In this document: positions 26,786 through 34,222 of the stretch, one piece after another
Numbering within the stretch: position 1 is the stretch's first letter
How the letters are laid out: every line of letters begins with the position of its first letter
NCBI GenBank assembly: GCA_020247085.1
Contig: JADCJJ010000460.1
Coordinates: forward strand, 1 to 42,529
Direction: 5' to 3'
DNA from: Myxococcaceae bacterium
GTDB taxonomy: Bacteria; Myxococcota; Myxococcia; Myxococcales; Myxococcaceae
DNA: 42,529 bases
The notes under the pieces: model-generated
Told to the model about the DNA's origin: nothing
Seen by the model: the letters and a program-made list of their open reading frames with translations, nothing else
The model's database searches: none
Translations under genes and position numbers: made by a program

Positions 26786-27676
26786 TCAGGCCAGCCCGGC
26801 CAGCACGTCGTGCGCCTCGCGCGCGAGCTGCTCGACGATGGCACCGATGGGCTTCACTTCGTGCACGAGCCCGACGCCCTGGCCCGCGCTCCAGATGTCC
26901 CTCCACCGCCGGGCGCCCTCGGGTGAGCGGTCGGGCGTGAAGTCGGCGGGCACGGTGGCCTTGAGGAAGTTGGCGTGAATGCCCGAGATGGCGTCGGTGT
27001 AGACGACGTCCTCGGGGCCCGACGTCACCACGAGCTGCTTGTAGGCGTCGCTCGCCCCGCACTCGGTCGAGGCGATGAAGCGCGTGCCGAGGTAGCAGAG
27101 CTGCGCGCCCAGGCTGAGCGCCGCCACCACCTGCCGGCCGTCCGAGATGCAGCCCGCGGCGATGATGGGCACCTTCAGCGCCTCGGCCAGCCACGGCACC
27201 AGCACGAAGGGTGAGATGCGCCCCGCGTGACCGCCGGCGCCGGCGGCCACCGCGATGATGGCGTCGACGCCAGCGGCGACCGCCTTCCTGCCGTGGTGCA
27301 GCGAGATGACGTCGTGGAACACCAGCCGCTGCCGCTCGTGTGCGCGGCGCACCACCTCGCTCGGGTTGCCGTAGCTGGTGAGAATCACCGGCACGTCGTA
27401 CTCGAGGCACGCCGAGAGGTCGGCCTCGACGCGCTCCGGCGGGGTGAGCCCGAGGGTGAGGTTGATGCCGATGGGCTTGTCGGTGCGCTGTCGAACCCAC
27501 GCCAGGTCGTCGCGGAACTGCTGCGGCGTGCGCGCGTTGAGCGACGGCATGCACCCGAGAATGCCCGCCTCGGCCGAGGCGAGGAGCATCTCTTTGTTCG
27601 AGATGAGGAACATCGGCGCCGCCACGAAGGGGTAGCGCAGGCCCAACTGCTTCGAGAGGTCCGTCGACAGGCGCAT
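26786..27676 (-). CDS. NAD(P)H-dependent flavin oxidoreductase / nitronate monooxygenase-like enzyme
   Basis: ATG 27676 (MRLSTDLSKQLGLRYPFVAAPM) is chosen; the open frame extends upstream to 27862 with non-protein-like sequence. This gives a 296-residue TIM barrel of the 2-nitropropane dioxygenase family. Landmarks: PFVAAPMFLISN at the start (FMN site), GINLTLG (66-72), the AAGAGGHAGRISPFVLVP segment with the conserved Gly-Gly-His, AAGCISDGRQVVAALSLGA, and LGTRFIASTE phosphate loop. FMN enzymes of this family oxidise nitronates or act as enoyl reductases; the substrate here is unknown. A 233-base gap without features follows on its 3' side, up to the ABA4-like gene. Confidence 0.9.
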   Translation of the reverse strand: MRLSTDLSKQLGLRYPFVAAPMFLISNKEMLLASAEAGILGCMPSLNARTPQQFRDDLAWVRQRTDKPIGINLTLGLTPPERVEADLSACLEYDVPVILTSYGNPSEVVRRAHERQRLVFHDVISLHHGRKAVAAGVDAIIAVAAGAGGHAGRISPFVLVPWLAEALKVPIIAAGCISDGRQVVAALSLGAQLCYLGTRFIASTECGASDAYKQLVVTSGPEDVVYTDAISGIHANFLKATVPADFTPDRSPEGARRWRDIWSAGQGVGLVHEVKPIGAIVEQLAREAHDVLAGLA

Positions 27677-27713
27677 GGCCCGCCACCATGAACCAGCCGC
27701 GCCGTCTTCGCAC

Positions 27714-27740
27714 GGCCCTCGTCGGGGCTCCGTGAGGGCC
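27714..27740. repeat. Perfect 7-bp stem-loop upstream of the flavin oxidoreductase
   Basis: GGCCCTC (27714-27720) and GAGGGCC (27734-27740) enclose a 13-base loop, 38 bases before the ATG at 27676 on the - strand. It could be part of the 5' leader or an operator. No T-run. Confidence 0.3.
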
Positions 27741-27887
27741 AGCGCTGACGCCGCGCCAGGGCCCCTGCTCCGAGCCGGTGGGCCTCGGACGCCTTGCGGG
27801 GTGCACCCGCCGCTCCGCGCGGCGGACGACCACGACCTCGACCGACCGAGGCCTCCGTTCACGAAGGACAGGACCTCGAGCGCAGCA

Positions 27888-28430
27888 CCAACTGGTTCAT
27901 CGTCACGACCGCGGTGCAGGCCGTAGCGACGACCACGCTGGGCTTCTTCACCCGCTGGAGCACCCGCGCCTGCGGCGGCGTCAGCGCCTGGCGCGGCGCG
28001 AGCCGCTCGACGAGGGCGACCTGCTCACCCTCTACCTGGGCGGGCGGGCGCTCGCGGTGAACCTCGAGACGCGCAGCGTGCCCGGCGCCTTCGTCATCGC
28101 GCGCTCGCCGCCGGCGGACGACGGCGTTCAGGCCGCCTTCGGCGCCCCGACGATGCACCTCCGCCTCCCGGGCGGCGGCGGGGCGACGGTCGACCTCGCG
28201 CCGCTGCTCACGCCCGTCGAACTCGACCAGAAGCCGGTGGCGCGGAGCTGGTGCTTCGTCGCCGCGCCCCTCGACGTGGACCTCCTTGACGACGCGGCGC
28301 GTGCGAGCGCCCTTGGGTCCGGCCGCGCCGCCCACCCTCGAGCCCGCCCCCCCCGCGCGGTGCCCGCGTCGTCGTCGAAGGCGCCCCGGGCGTCTGGCAG
28401 GTGCGCGGCGGGGCGCACCGGGCGGTGGCC
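27888..28430 (+). pseudogene. Decayed hypothetical gene with several frameshifts
   Basis: Natural-looking protein sequence runs through this + strand region but hops between frames. It starts with STNWFIVTTAVQAVATTTLGFF in one frame, moves to EGDLLTLYLGGRALAVNLET, VPGAFVIARSPPAD, TVDLAPLLTPVELDQKPVA and SWCFVAAPLDV in a second frame (about 27990-28290), then PAAPPTLEPAPPA and finally GARVVVEGAPGVWQVRGGAHRAVA in a third (about 28350-28430). Each piece has normal codon use for this genome and joins sensibly to the next. No stop-free single frame covers it. It looks like a dead gene for a protein with one N-terminal hydrophobic helix and a beta-rich body; several sequencing errors in one spot are less likely. 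Family unknown. Confidence 0.45.
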
Positions 28431-28497
28431 CGGGCCCCGACGGCAAGGCCCTCGCCCCGGGGGGACAGGCGCCGGCTTCTGTGCGAGGGAGCCCCGC

Positions 28498-29964
28498 GTG
28501 TCTGCCCTGTGGAACGCCCACCGCCCCTGGTTCGCCGTGCTGGCGCTCTTCCTCGCGCTCGGCCTCGCCGCCCGGCTCCACGCGGCGCTGACCGACCTCG
28601 GCGTCTACTGGCCCGACGAGGTGTACCAGTCGCTCGAGCCAGCGCACCGGCTCGTCTTCGGCACCGCGCTGCTGCCCTGGGAGTTCGTCGTCGGCGCCCG
28701 CAACTGGCTGCTGCCGGGACTCATCGCCGGCGTCTTCGCGCTGTCGTCCGCGCTGGGGGTGCGCGACGGGCAGCAGCTGCTCCTCGTCGTGCGGGTGCTG
28801 TTCGCGCTCACCTCGTTCGGCACCGTGCTGGGGGTGCTGCGCCTGGGCCGGGCGCTCGACCTCGCCTGGCCCGCGACGGTGGCCGGCGCGGCCGCGCTGT
28901 CGGCGATGAGCCTCGACGTGTACTTCGCGCCGCGGGCCCTGGGCGAGGTGGCGGCGGCGCTGCCGGTGACGTGGGGCCTGGGGCTGCTGCTCCACCGGGG
29001 GCGCCGCTGGCACGTCGTCGCCGGCGCCTCGCTCCTGGGCCTCGCGGTGCTGCTGCGCATTCACTGCGGCCTCTTCGCCGTCTCGGCGCTGGTGGGCCTG
29101 GCCTTGGCCGGCCGCCGGCGCGACGCGCTCGTCGCCTTCGGCGTGCTGTGCGGCTGGGCCCTCGCCTACGGCGTGCTCGACCTCGTCACCTGGGGCCGCT
29201 TCCTGCACTCGGCGCAGCTCTACCTGCGCTTCAACGTGCTCGAGGGCCGGGCCGCCGACTGGGGCGTGCAGCCGCCGGCCTTTTACACCAAGCACCTCGT
29301 CTCGAGCCTGGGGGCGCTCTGGGTGGTGCTGGCCACCGTCTCGGTGGTGGGGCTGCGGCGCGCCGCCTTCGTGGCCGTGCCCGCGGCGCTCTTCCTCGGC
29401 GCCCACATCGCGCTCCCCCACAAGGAGCTGCGCTTCATCATCCCCATCCTGCCGCTGGTGTGCGTGGCCGCCGCGGCGGGCCTCGACGTGCTGGGGCGGC
29501 TGCGGCCGGCGCTGGGGGTGTGCGGCGCGGCGCTGCTCCTCGGCCTCGGCGCGCGCTCACTCGCGAGCCACCGCGACCTCACCTTCGCCCAGGTGGGCCG
29601 CCTGAGCGAGACCGGCAGCGCGTGGGACTCGGGCGGCCCGGTGACGCGGCTCCTCTTCCTCGCCGGGCGGCAGGCGCGGCTGTGCGGCGTGGGCCTCGTC
29701 GGCTGGTCGCGGCACACCACCTTCGCCTCCACGGCGCTGCACCGCGACGTGCCCTTCTACGAGGAGCCGCTGCCGGCGGCCGACCTGGGCTTCTACGACG
29801 TCGTCATCGCGCCCGCGGGCCGGCAGCCGGGCACCGTGCTGGGCCGGGTCGAGGGCTTCGAGCTGGTGCGCCTGCCAGACCGCCCCTGCGCGAAGGACCC
29901 GGCCTACGAGCCCTACCTCGACGAGCGCACCGCCCGGCTCGCGAAGGACCCGTCGGCGCTGTGA
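28498..29964 (+). CDS. GT22-type mannosyltransferase-like membrane protein
   Basis: GTG 28498 is chosen, preceded by a GAGGGAG ribosome site; the open frame extends upstream to 27778 but with unrelated sequence. The 488-residue protein has about ten spans. The first lumen-type loop has YWPDEVYQSLEPAHRLVFG (37-55) followed by WEFVVGARNWLLPG, the acidic HPDE-xxQ-xxEP and WE-x-RSW-xxP pattern of GT22 enzymes (Alg9/PIG-B type mannosyltransferases using dolichyl-phosphate mannose). A later loop has PHKELRFIIPILPL, matching the conserved HKExRF motif. This family is best known from eukaryotes. A bacterial member would use a polyprenyl-phosphate sugar. Substrate and acceptor unknown. It converges on the esterase gene with a shared 22-base hairpin. 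Confidence 0.85.
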   Translation: MSALWNAHRPWFAVLALFLALGLAARLHAALTDLGVYWPDEVYQSLEPAHRLVFGTALLPWEFVVGARNWLLPGLIAGVFALSSALGVRDGQQLLLVVRVLFALTSFGTVLGVLRLGRALDLAWPATVAGAAALSAMSLDVYFAPRALGEVAAALPVTWGLGLLLHRGRRWHVVAGASLLGLAVLLRIHCGLFAVSALVGLALAGRRRDALVAFGVLCGWALAYGVLDLVTWGRFLHSAQLYLRFNVLEGRAADWGVQPPAFYTKHLVSSLGALWVVLATVSVVGLRRAAFVAVPAALFLGAHIALPHKELRFIIPILPLVCVAAAAGLDVLGRLRPALGVCGAALLLGLGARSLASHRDLTFAQVGRLSETGSAWDSGGPVTRLLFLAGRQARLCGVGLVGWSRHTTFASTALHRDVPFYEEPLPAADLGFYDVVIAPAGRQPGTVLGRVEGFELVRLPDRPCAKDPAYEPYLDERTARLAKDPSAL

Positions 29965-29983
29965 GGCGCCACGGGCCGCCTCA
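29962..29983. terminator. Perfect hairpin containing both convergent stop codons
   Basis: TGAGGCG (29962-29968) and CGCCTCA (29977-29983) form a perfect 7-bp stem with an 8-base loop. The first three bases are the stop of the GT22 gene; the last three are the stop of the esterase gene on the other strand. There is no T-run; a bidirectional 3'-end structure is likely. Confidence 0.5.
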
Positions 29984-30715
29984 GGCGAGCTGCGCGAGGT
30001 AGTGCACCGCCTGCTTGCGCCACCAGGTGTACTCGTGGCGGGCGTCGCGCCCCCACACGCCGAGGTGGTGCGGTACGCGCTTCCGCTCGAGCCAGCCGCC
30101 GAGCTCCACCGTCTCGGGCAGGCAGCTGCCCTCGAAGGCCCCGCGGCCCACCACCAGGGTGAGGTGGGTGTTGCGTCGCACGCGCTCGAGGGCGGCGCCG
30201 GCGAGGTTGGGCACGAAGGCGAGCGGGTCGTTGTAGTACAGCTCGTCGTGGTACCCGCCGCGCACGAACGAGGCGCCGCGGTACCGACCCGACAGGCACA
30301 GCCCGCTCTTGAACGTCTCGGGGTGCTTGAGGGTGAAGAGCGCGGTGTAGAGCGCCCCCATGCTGCAGCCGGCGGCCAGCATGCGTGCGTGCGGCGAGCG
30401 ACAGTCTTCGCGCACGAAGGGCACCAGCGTCTCGAGCACGAAGCGCTCGTAGAGGTGGTGCCGGTGCATGCGGTCGGCGAGCGGGCCGTGGCCCGAGAAC
30501 GACTGCGAGATGTTGCTCTCGGGGCAGTACAGCTTGAGGCGCTGGGCCGCCAGCAGGGGCGCCAGCGCGTCAACCATGCCGCTCTGCTGCCACTCGTGCG
30601 CGACCCCGGCGTTCGACGGGAAGACGATGACGGGCTGGCCGACGTGGCCGAAGCACCAGAGGTGCACGCGGCGGCCGAGCGCTGGGCTGTCGAGGAGCAG
30701 GTGTCGCGAGCTCAT
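29981..30715 (-). CDS. Esterase-family (alpha/beta) protein
   Basis: A 244-residue protein from ATG 30715. It matches the putative esterase D-like group (PF00756): HLWCFGHVGQPVIVFPSNAGVAHEW in the first strands, the nucleophile elbow AAGCSMGALYTALF with Ser118, LCLSGRYRG after it, and GRDARHEYTWWRKQ with the likely catalytic His227. The WWRKQAVHYL ending is typical of this group. No signal peptide, so it is cytoplasmic. Small-ester or acyl substrate unknown; a non-catalytic role cannot be excluded. It is divergent from sppA with about 137 bases between starts. Confidence 0.85.
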   Translation of the reverse strand: MSSRHLLLDSPALGRRVHLWCFGHVGQPVIVFPSNAGVAHEWQQSGMVDALAPLLAAQRLKLYCPESNISQSFSGHGPLADRMHRHHLYERFVLETLVPFVREDCRSPHARMLAAGCSMGALYTALFTLKHPETFKSGLCLSGRYRGASFVRGGYHDELYYNDPLAFVPNLAGAALERVRRNTHLTLVVGRGAFEGSCLPETVELGGWLERKRVPHHLGVWGRDARHEYTWWRKQAVHYLAQLA

Positions 30716-30852
30716 GGGCCCAAGTCGTACTCGGAAGCCCGCCGTCCGGTCACCTCGGGCGTGCGCCTGCCCGGTCGACCGGCGGCGCCCCCCGCCGGCT
30801 GGCCGTCAGAGAGGGTCGACTCGCACGCAGCGGGCGGCTAACCCTCACCGGC

Positions 30853-32739
30853 ATGAGTGACCCCGCCGCGTCAGCCCCGCCCCCGCCGCCTCCGGCCCCG
30901 CAGCACCCGCCGCGCCCGCCCTCGGCGTCGACGGCGAAGAGGTCGTCTCGGGCCTGGTGGCTCCTCGGCTGCGGCGGGCTCCTCGCGGTGGGCGTCGTCG
31001 CCGTCACCATCGCCGCGGCCGCGGGCGGGGCCGCCTCGGTGTCTGACGGGGCGGTGCTGAAGCTACGGCTGGGCGGCGAGATTCCCGAGTACGTGGCTGC
31101 CGAGGGCCTCGACGAGCTGTTCGGCCCGAAGGTCGTCACCGTGCAGCAGCACGTCTTCAACCTGAAGAAGGCGGCCGCCGACGAGCGCATCAAGGGGGTG
31201 CTGCTCGAGCTCGAGCCGCTGCTGGTGGGCCCGGCGAAGGTCGAGGAGCTTCGCGACGCCCTCGTCGCCTTCAAGCAGAGCGGGAAGTTCGTCATCGCCT
31301 TCAGCGAGTTCATGAGCGAGCGCGAGTACGCGCTGGCCATCGCCGCCGACACCATCGTCATGCCCCGCGACAGCCGCTTCGAGTTCAACGGCTTCGCCAC
31401 CGACCTCGCGCACTACCCGGGCCTGCTCGAGAAGCTGGGCATCGAGGTGCAGTACTTCCGCTTCGGCAAGTACAAGTCGGGCTCGGGCGAGCAGCTGGGC
31501 CGCAAGGCCTTCTCCGAGCCGGTGCGGGAGATGATTTCGAGCAACCTGGCCCGGGGCTTCGAGCACTTCGTCTCGGCGGTGGCGCGGGCGCGCAAGCTCG
31601 AGCCCGACGTGGTGCGGACGCTGGTGGAGGAGGCCGGCGAGAAGTCGGACTGGGCGCTCGAGAAGAAGCTCATCGACCGGCTGGCCTACTGGGACGAGGT
31701 CGAGGCCGAGCTGCGCGCGAAGACGGGCCTGAAGCCCGACGAGAAGGTGAAGTTCGTCTCGGCGGCGAAGTACCGCGGGGTGAGCGGGAAAGAGGCCGGG
31801 CTGCCCGAGGGCAAGCACACCTTCGCGCTCATCTACTCGGTGGGCCTCATCGTCGCAGGCAAGGGGGGCGTCGACCCCTTCTCGGGCGGGGCCTCGCAGG
31901 GCGCCGACCCCATCATCGCGGCGCTGCGCAAGGCGGTGGCCGACGACGACGTGAAGGCCATCATCTTCAGGGTGGACTCTCCGGGCGGCGCCGGCCTGGG
32001 CTGCGACTACGTGCGGCGCGAGGTGGAGCGGGCCCGCGAGAAGAAGCCCGTCATCGTGTCGATGAGCGACGTCGCCGCCTCGGGCGGCTACTGGGTGTCG
32101 ATGGACGCGACGGCCATCGTCGCGCAGCCGTCGACGTACACCGGCAGCATCGGCATCTTCTCGGTCGTGCCGAACCTGGGGCCGCTGTACGAGAAGCTCG
32201 ACCTCAACAACGAGACGTTCAAGCAGGGCGCCCACGCCGACGCCGTCATCGGGGCGCGGAAGATGACGGACGACGAGGCGAAGCAGTTCGAGGCCAACCT
32301 CTTCACCTCGTACCGGCGCTTCGTCGAGCTGGCCGCGAAGGGCCGCAAGAAGTCCACCGACGAGCTCGAGGCGGTGGCGCAGGGCCGCACCTGGCTCGGG
32401 GACGAGGCGCTCGAGAAGGGGCTCGTCGACCGGCTCGGCGGTGTCACCGAGGCCATCGAGCTGGCGAAGGAGAAGGCCGGCCTGTCGAAGGACGACCGCG
32501 TGAAGCTCGAGCTCTTCACGCCGAAGAAGACCTTCCTGCAGGCGCTCCTCGAGCAAGACGAGGAGGGCGCCCAGGACCCGCTGGGGAGCGCCGCGGCGGC
32601 GGTGGCGCGCCGGGCCCTGTCGGCGTCACCCGCCGGCGCCCTGCTGCAGAAGGTGCCGCACCTCGGCGTCTTCAGCGAGCGCGTGCTGGCCGGCGAGCGC
32701 GTCTTCCCGATGATGGAGCTCGCGGTCGACGCGCGCTGA
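30853..32739 (+). CDS. sppA: Signal peptide peptidase SppA (long, tandem-domain type)
   Basis: A 628-residue protein from ATG 30853, close to the 618 residues of E. coli SppA (protease IV). A Pro/Ala/Ser-rich cytoplasmic start (1-30) is followed by one membrane anchor (about 34-60). The two Clp-type domains carry the Ser/Lys dyad: Lys208 in FGKYKSGSG (first domain) and Ser410 in SDVAASGGYWVSM (second domain). VDSPGGAGLGCDYVRREV (374-391) is the preceding conserved block. It degrades cleaved signal peptides in the membrane. The Pro-rich N-terminal extension is unusual compared with E. coli. Its stop is in a hairpin shared with the convergent LysM gene. Confidence 0.93.
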   Translation: MSDPAASAPPPPPPAPQHPPRPPSASTAKRSSRAWWLLGCGGLLAVGVVAVTIAAAAGGAASVSDGAVLKLRLGGEIPEYVAAEGLDELFGPKVVTVQQHVFNLKKAAADERIKGVLLELEPLLVGPAKVEELRDALVAFKQSGKFVIAFSEFMSEREYALAIAADTIVMPRDSRFEFNGFATDLAHYPGLLEKLGIEVQYFRFGKYKSGSGEQLGRKAFSEPVREMISSNLARGFEHFVSAVARARKLEPDVVRTLVEEAGEKSDWALEKKLIDRLAYWDEVEAELRAKTGLKPDEKVKFVSAAKYRGVSGKEAGLPEGKHTFALIYSVGLIVAGKGGVDPFSGGASQGADPIIAALRKAVADDDVKAIIFRVDSPGGAGLGCDYVRREVERAREKKPVIVSMSDVAASGGYWVSMDATAIVAQPSTYTGSIGIFSVVPNLGPLYEKLDLNNETFKQGAHADAVIGARKMTDDEAKQFEANLFTSYRRFVELAAKGRKKSTDELEAVAQGRTWLGDEALEKGLVDRLGGVTEAIELAKEKAGLSKDDRVKLELFTPKKTFLQALLEQDEEGAQDPLGSAAAAVARRALSASPAGALLQKVPHLGVFSERVLAGERVFPMMELAVDAR

Positions 32740-32755
32740 GGCGCGGGCGGCTCAG
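32736..32755. terminator. Inverted repeat spanning the stops of sppA and the LysM gene
   Basis: CTGAG (32736-32740) pairs with CTCAG (32751-32755). After a G/G mismatch, CGC pairs with GCG. The TGA of sppA lies in the left arm and the - strand stop lies in the right arm. No T-run. Confidence 0.4.
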
Positions 32756-33630
32756 AGCGAGGCGAGGGCCTCGTCGCGCTCGGCGACGAAGCGCTGGGCC
32801 ACGCCACGCTGCACCGCCCGCGAGCTCGACGAGAAGTACGCGAGCTCGCCGCCGGCGTCGCGGCGGCCGCGCTCGGCGTACACGGCGGTGATGACCTCGG
32901 CGTCCGTCAAGCGGGCTGGGTCGCGGCCGGCGAGGGCGCGCGTGAAGACGGTGACGGCGCCGGCCTGCCCGTGGTGCACCGCCGTGCTCCACAGCACGTC
33001 GTTGAGCGCGACGCTGCGCCGGGTGAAGTCGAGGCCAGGCAGCCGCGCGCGGAGCTGGGTGCGCGCGGCCTCGTAGTACCGCTCGCCGACGAAGCGGTGC
33101 TGGGCTTCGAGGAAGGCGCCGGGCGAGGTGCGCGCGAGCTGCCGCCAGGCGTTCGAGAAGGCGGCGGTGCCGGGGGCGAGGCCGGCGAGCGGGCGGCCGA
33201 GGGTCGGCGAGGTGCGCTGCAGCCAGGCAGAGAAGGCCCGCGCGGCGCCGACGTTGGTCGAGAACTGGTAGGCGCCGTAGCTGATGCCGCCTGGGTCACC
33301 CCGGCCGCCCGACACCGCGCCCGGGTCGCCGTTCGACTCGAACCTCGCCGACAGCGAGCCCAGGCCGGCGATGGAGGTGGGGCCTCCCGGCGGTGGCGGC
33401 GGTGGGCGTGGCTCGGCGGCGCGGCGCGACCGGCGGCCCGGCGGCGCCTCGGGGGCCCCGGCGTCGAGGGCCTCGTCGCTGGTGAAGACGTCGGGCACCC
33501 GCAGCCGCTGGCCGGCCGCGAGGCGGTCGGGGTCCTCGATGCGGTTCGCCCGCGCGAGCCGCTCGACGGTGGTGTCGTACCGCTTCGCCAGCCCCCAGAG
33601 CGTGTCGCCGCGTCGCACCCGGTGTTGCAT
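32752..33630 (-). CDS. LysM-domain putative peptidoglycan hydrolase
   Basis: A 292-residue protein from ATG 33630. Residues 1-48 are a LysM carbohydrate-binding domain (HRVRRGDTLWGLAKRYDTTV, NRIEDPDRLAAGQRLRVP). A Pro/Arg-rich linker (about 50-88) follows. Residues ~88-290 resemble lysozyme-like phage or phage-tail hydrolases: LSARFESNGDPGAVSGG then GDPGGISYGAYQFST, with the candidate catalytic Glu near residue 98 in FESNG, a pattern seen in muramidase-like proteins. There is no signal peptide, so export by a nonclassical route, a phage-tail-like device or lysis would be needed if it acts on the wall. Family identity is by motif only. Confidence 0.72.
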   Translation of the reverse strand: MQHRVRRGDTLWGLAKRYDTTVERLARANRIEDPDRLAAGQRLRVPDVFTSDEALDAGAPEAPPGRRSRRAAEPRPPPPPPGGPTSIAGLGSLSARFESNGDPGAVSGGRGDPGGISYGAYQFSTNVGAARAFSAWLQRTSPTLGRPLAGLAPGTAAFSNAWRQLARTSPGAFLEAQHRFVGERYYEAARTQLRARLPGLDFTRRSVALNDVLWSTAVHHGQAGAVTVFTRALAGRDPARLTDAEVITAVYAERGRRDAGGELAYFSSSSRAVQRGVAQRFVAERDEALASL

Positions 33631-33728
33631 CGAGCCGGAGTCTGCCCCGGGAGCGGGGGGCGTCGTCCACCACTTCCGGCGCCGGGCCGCTTGTCACCAT
33701 GGGCGGGGGCCGGGGTAAGAGCCGCGCC

Positions 33729-34067
33729 ATGACACGAGTCCTTGGCGCCGTCCTGGTCCTCTCCGCGCTCGCCGGGTGCGGTACCCCGTGCTCCCGCATC
33801 GCCGCCGCCGAGCAGGCCGCCGACGACAAGGGCTCGGGCTGCAACTCGAGCCGCAACGCGTGGACGCCGAGCCAGGTCACCACCTGCGAGGGCAACCTCG
33901 ACGACTGCACGCAGAACGACCTCAAGCAGCTCGACCTCTACGCGCAGTGCCTCAACGCGCTCCCGCGCTGCGGCGAGGGCCAGCGCACCTCATGGGAGCT
34001 GCAGCGCTTCGCCTGCGCCAGTGACAACCTGTTGCTGAAGGTCAGCGCGCGCTGCGCGAGCCGCTGA
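33729..34067 (+). CDS. Small Cys-rich lipoprotein
   Basis: ATG 33729 gives a 112-residue protein with a clear lipoprotein signal peptide (basic start, VLGAVLVLSALAGC lipobox). The mature part has eight more Cys spaced through short helices (TPCSR, SGCNS, TTCEGNLDDC, AQCLNALPRC, FACAS, ARCAS). This repeated Cys pattern resembles small disulfide-bonded lipoproteins of unknown function in myxobacteria. It is on the + strand, 98 bases from the LysM gene start (divergent) and 155 bases before the MMPL gene. Confidence 0.8.
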   Translation: MTRVLGAVLVLSALAGCGTPCSRIAAAEQAADDKGSGCNSSRNAWTPSQVTTCEGNLDDCTQNDLKQLDLYAQCLNALPRCGEGQRTSWELQRFACASDNLLLKVSARCASR

Positions 34068-34222
34068 GGCGATCGCCAGGGCCGGCCTGGACGTCCGCGG
34101 AGTGATGGGCCTGCGCCTCGTCGGGCGACGCCCCCAGCGCCCGGGCCGCGCCTGTGACGCGAGCCCGCGCGCTCCTTTGCCGCTCGCTTCCCTCCACGCG
34201 CGGGATAGGGTGCCGTCCGCCC

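Noticed and set aside
27778-28497. N-terminal extension of the GT22 protein
   Set aside because: The sequence is not protein-like at the start, belongs to a decayed gene in part, and a good ribosome site precedes GTG 28498.
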